A stretch of 10,100 nucleotides of DNA from Larix sibirica. Lineage: Eukaryota; Streptophyta; Pinopsida; Pinales; Pinaceae. The stretch is taken from the NCBI GenBank assembly GCA_004151065.3, contig NWUY0300046230.1, forward strand, positions 4,330 through 14,429, in the 5' to 3' direction. Under the pieces are notes generated by a model, which was not told the DNA's origin, did not search any database, and worked only from the letters and a program-made list of their open reading frames with translations. Of this stretch, positions 7,616 to 10,100 are shown piece after piece; within the stretch, counting starts at the first letter, position 1, and the number at the start of each line of letters is the position of its first letter. A program made the translations under genes and the position numbers.

Positions 7616-7908
7616 TGCAAGTGGTCTCAAATAATTTACTCAAGTTTTTAAGTTATTTAGGTCGCTTTTGGGATAAATTTGAGTAGTTTTGATAAGTTTA
7701 TGTTGATGTTTTCAAATAAATTAGGTCAAATATGCGATGCTTGTTAAAAGTCAAATAAATTAAGTCAGTTATGTGATGTTTGTTTCATGACCTAATTTGC
7801 AAGTGGTCTCAAATAATTTGATAAGTTTCCAAGTTATTCATGTTGCTTTTCAAATAAATTTGATTAGTTTTTACAAGTCGAATATGTGATATTCATTAAA
7901 AATCATGA
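7616..7908. repeat. Degenerate tandem repeat block
   Basis: TGCAAGTGGTCTCAAATAATTT occurs at 7616 and again at 7798, an offset of 182, with diverged sequence following each. Within and after the block, a shorter unit of the type TTTTCAAATAAATT...GTCxAATATGxGATxxTTxxTT recurs, with cores at about 7725-7745, 7764-7785 and 7877-7898. The copies differ by substitutions and small indels, so this is an old array. It could be minisatellite-like sequence or part of an unrecognised element. No coding content was seen. Confidence 0.65.
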
Positions 7909-9199
7909 ATTTCAAAGTTATATAGTAAAATTTATTCATTATTTTTTTTAGTTTTGCTTTGAAAAGCTTAATTGATTTGCAAAGTGGAGGTGGTGATATT
8001 CCTCTACCAAAATTCAAATTCCCTTAAAGCAAAGTGATATATTTAACTATCCTAAAAAGATATAATAGCTTAAGTGGGCCTAACAATTATGAATATGTGT
8101 TTCCTCCTTGGATGCCACAAATTCAAATCCAAAGGGATAGGAGATGCACATCTTCGTAAACTAAAGTAGTCGAATCAATGTGCGGAAGAGGTCCTTTGTC
8201 TTACTAACAAGAAAGCCTTATACATCAATTTTACATTTAACTTATACATAATTTTAAAAATAAATTATTATTATTTATATAAATAATAAACATAAAAACA
8301 ATAAAAAAAATTTAAGTGATATTTAGTCATATTCAATTCAAAATGAGTCACTTATTAAAGGGATCGAGATTTTTATTCTAGATTTTAGGATCGAGAATTT
8401 CATCAGAAAGATTTAAAAAGGGATGCCTTGAACATTTCCTAAGTTATGAGATCTAGATATAAGATTTCTTCAGTTGAGATTTTTTTTTTAATTGGAAATC
8501 AGAGACATGAGATTTGCATTTTAAATGATTGTGACATTTTGTAGTTGACATGCATTATAGGTTGTGGTTGAGTCGGCCTTACGCCACCTACTTCATTCGA
8601 GAGGCATCCAATATTGATAGTTTTGAATCAATCCCCTTCATGATAGGTGGGCCATGGTTCCAACGTAGGTTTCATTGAGCTCTAATGTCACTCGTTCCTG
8701 GTTCCTGGTTTAATACATGCATGTTCTCCATTTCTTGCTTTTCATATATTGTTTATCTATTCGCTCTACTTTGTTGTTTTTGTTTATAGTTTTTAAATAT
8801 ATTCATAAAGGTTTTGTTGACATGTTTCAAACTCAACATGAACGTGCTAAGAAAGTTCTAGGACCCATACTAGCTGACAAAATAAATCCTCGTGGATAAG
8901 GAGAAAGAGTGACTTGTTGGATATCTATTATCCCTACCATATACATTATCATATAAAATTTTAATACATCGAACATCCTTTCCAATAGTGACCTCGTGAA
9001 CAACATTCGCACTGGTGAAGAAAGGTGTATGGTCATTATTTAGGACTTCAATTATGGATGGGAAGAGAAAATGAAATTGAAGTGATGCAATCGAGTTTTC
9101 AGTTGGTAATCAACCAATTGTGCTAATATATGTAATCATGTCATGTAGTAGCATTCAACCAAATGTTTCAAAGAGATAAAGAGAGATTAGAATGGTATT
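7909..9199. other. AT-rich non-coding stretch, no recognised gene
   Basis: Both strands carry many stops. It includes low-complexity A/T sequence at about 8235-8320, a pair of GGATCGAGA motifs near 8361 and 8389, and a 16-base internal duplication TTCCTGGTTCCTGGTT near 8694-8709. A 60-residue plus-strand frame (8717-8899) is preceded by a pyrimidine-rich stretch ending in TTTATAG, like a splice acceptor, but its protein is not recognisable. I call no gene. Confidence 0.5.
8268..8289. repeat. 22-base AT palindrome
   Basis: TTATTATTTATATAAATAATAA is a perfect inverted repeat inside a low-complexity AT tract. With almost no G or C, it probably arises from composition. Confidence 0.6.
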
Positions 9200-9396
9200 T
9201 TTTTGTTTTAATGGGACTAGAATGGATGTGACGATAACAATAATAAAAAGTCTATCAATTATTTTTTAGTCTAGTCTTGAAAGCAATATTCATAATCAAA
9301 TCAACGAGCCATGGTTGATTAATGAACAATATGGTGGCATGGTTTACCAAGGTTTAATTTTCCATAAAATTTAATAAATAGTCGTAACGATTCACG

Positions 9397-9690
9397 ACTC
9401 TTTGGGTTCTCCTTAAGACTGCCAAAGAGAAACAGATAAAAACTCTACAGGTGATGGGTGACTCAAAGCTTGTTGTTCACTGAGCAAATCTCAAATGCAA
9501 GATCAAAAATCTGGTATTGAACCCAATCTTGATCCTTGTCAAGGAGGTAAGTTTATCCTTTCAACATACTTCTTTCACCCATGTATTTAGAGAATTCAAC
9601 TCCTGTGTAGATAGCTTATCTAAGGTTGTTTGATTATGTAAGAGGGTATGCTAATTGAACAAGTTTTCAGAGGAGGTCTCTTTAGTAAGC
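9397..9690 (+). pseudogene. LINE ORF2 remnant: C-terminal half of RNase H
   Basis: A plus-strand frame from 9397 to the stop at 9631-9633 reads LWVLLKTAKEKQIKTLQV, MGDSKLVVH-stop, then KNLVLNPILIL, SLSFQHTSFTHVFREFNS and CVDSLSKVV. The catalytic Asp of GDS (9460-9462) and the last Asp (VDSLSK, 9610-9612) are both present, so this is the best-kept RNase H C-terminal half in the window. After a frame change the expected tail is seen at 9642-9686 (EGMLIEQVFRGG). One in-frame stop follows LVVH where the family usually has a tryptophan a residue later. The upstream AEL segment is lost, leaving TTLW. The fragment cannot be functional. Confidence 0.87.
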
Positions 9691-10021
9691 TCATGAAACT
9701 TCTCTATACTAATACGTGCATGATGGATTGTTGGTGGGAAAATGGGAACATATACTAGTTCTTGTTTCTTTCTAAGCTATAATGTGAAAACATTTAATTT
9801 CACATGTAGCATCTAGGTCAGGAGTTCCTGGAGGTTCGGTAGGCTGAATCATCCATGGATAATGTAATAGGACTAGTGTGAATTTTTGTCTTTAGACAGA
9901 CCAGACTTGGGGTGAATGCATCATAGATAACTCAAACGAGTCTAGAAAGATAATTTTAAATGTATTTTGATTTCACCCTTTGAAAGATTGAATACATAGA
10001 TTTTTCCAATGGAAAAAAAAA
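9691..10021 (+). other. LINE 3' UTR with poly-A
   Basis: Non-coding sequence after the RNase H tail ends in an A9 run at 10013-10021. The last 40 bases resemble the ends at about 1812-1851 (plus) and 1921-1965 (minus), which suggests a shared 3'-end recognition sequence in related LINEs. Confidence 0.55.
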
Positions 10022-10100
10022 GTTGTAACATGGCATATATTTTGTTAGAATATGTAATGATGACTTATGGTGATATATTGGTAAAATATCATTTAAAGGC

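Larger units (their letters stand above)
9200..10021 (+). mobile_element. 5'-truncated LINE 3' end (RNase H and 3' UTR)
   Basis: This is a third LINE remnant, on the plus strand. The clear protein part is the C-terminal half of RNase H (9397-9690). It is followed by a 3' UTR ending in TTGAATACATAGATTTTTCC, a short gap and A9 at 10013-10021. The 5' limit is uncertain: FCFNGT near 9205-9220 may be the FDGT start of the same domain, but the sequence between is too decayed to prove it. I found no convincing target-site pair. After the A-run, 10022-10100 shows no feature. Confidence 0.75.

Noticed and set aside
8543-8556. AGTTGACATGCAT as the target-site partner of AGTTGTAACATGGCAT at 10021-10036 for the plus-strand LINE
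   Set aside because: The match needs two gaps and would put a kilobase of non-LINE sequence inside the element.
1-10100. A novel functional system such as a defence, CRISPR-like, secretion or biosynthetic locus
   Set aside because: No intact gene longer than about 160 codons exists, all recognisable coding signal belongs to decayed LINEs, and no spaced repeat array is present.

Overview
The window looks like intergenic DNA from a plant nuclear genome. It is AT-rich, has no intact long reading frame, and is dominated by decayed non-LTR retrotransposons of the plant L1-like type that carry a C-terminal RNase H. Slow loss of heavily mutated copies would suit a large repeat-rich genome such as a conifer's, but nothing in the sequence fixes the species. 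I see no host gene, tRNA, rRNA, bacterial operon or CRISPR array, and no new functional system. The interest lies in how the insertions are built and in one probable assembly error.

Positions 1 to about 1852 hold one LINE fragment in two opposed pieces. About 1205 to 1 on the minus strand encodes the region after the reverse transcriptase, the zf-RVT zinc finger, a tether and the first half of RNase H. About 1208 to 1507 on the plus strand encodes the second half of RNase H, followed by a 3' UTR. The minus piece stops where the plus piece starts in the protein, so this reads as a single 5'-inverted (twin-primed) insertion.

Positions 1920 to 7319 hold a longer LINE on the minus strand. From its 5' end (right) to its 3' end (left) it has a short leader, an EEP endonuclease, a linker, a reverse transcriptase with an FVDD box, a connection region, zf-RVT, the WGIWLARN tether and RNase H. 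Near-identical 12-base direct repeats at 1908-1919 and 7320-7331 look like its target-site duplication, with a poly-T (its poly-A tail) directly beside the left copy. Inside it, 2995-3703 is repeated without visible change at 3704-4412, with a single N at the joint. This is most simply an unmerged contig overlap, so the true element would be about 4.7 kb.

Positions 7332 to about 9200 are non-coding DNA with a degenerate tandem repeat (7616-7908) and AT-rich low-complexity sequence. Positions of about 9200 to 10021 hold a third LINE 3' end on the plus strand, with the RNase H C-terminal half and a 3' UTR. The three 3' ends share a similar terminal sequence, which suggests related LINE lineages. 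All copies carry stops and frameshifts and should be non-autonomous.
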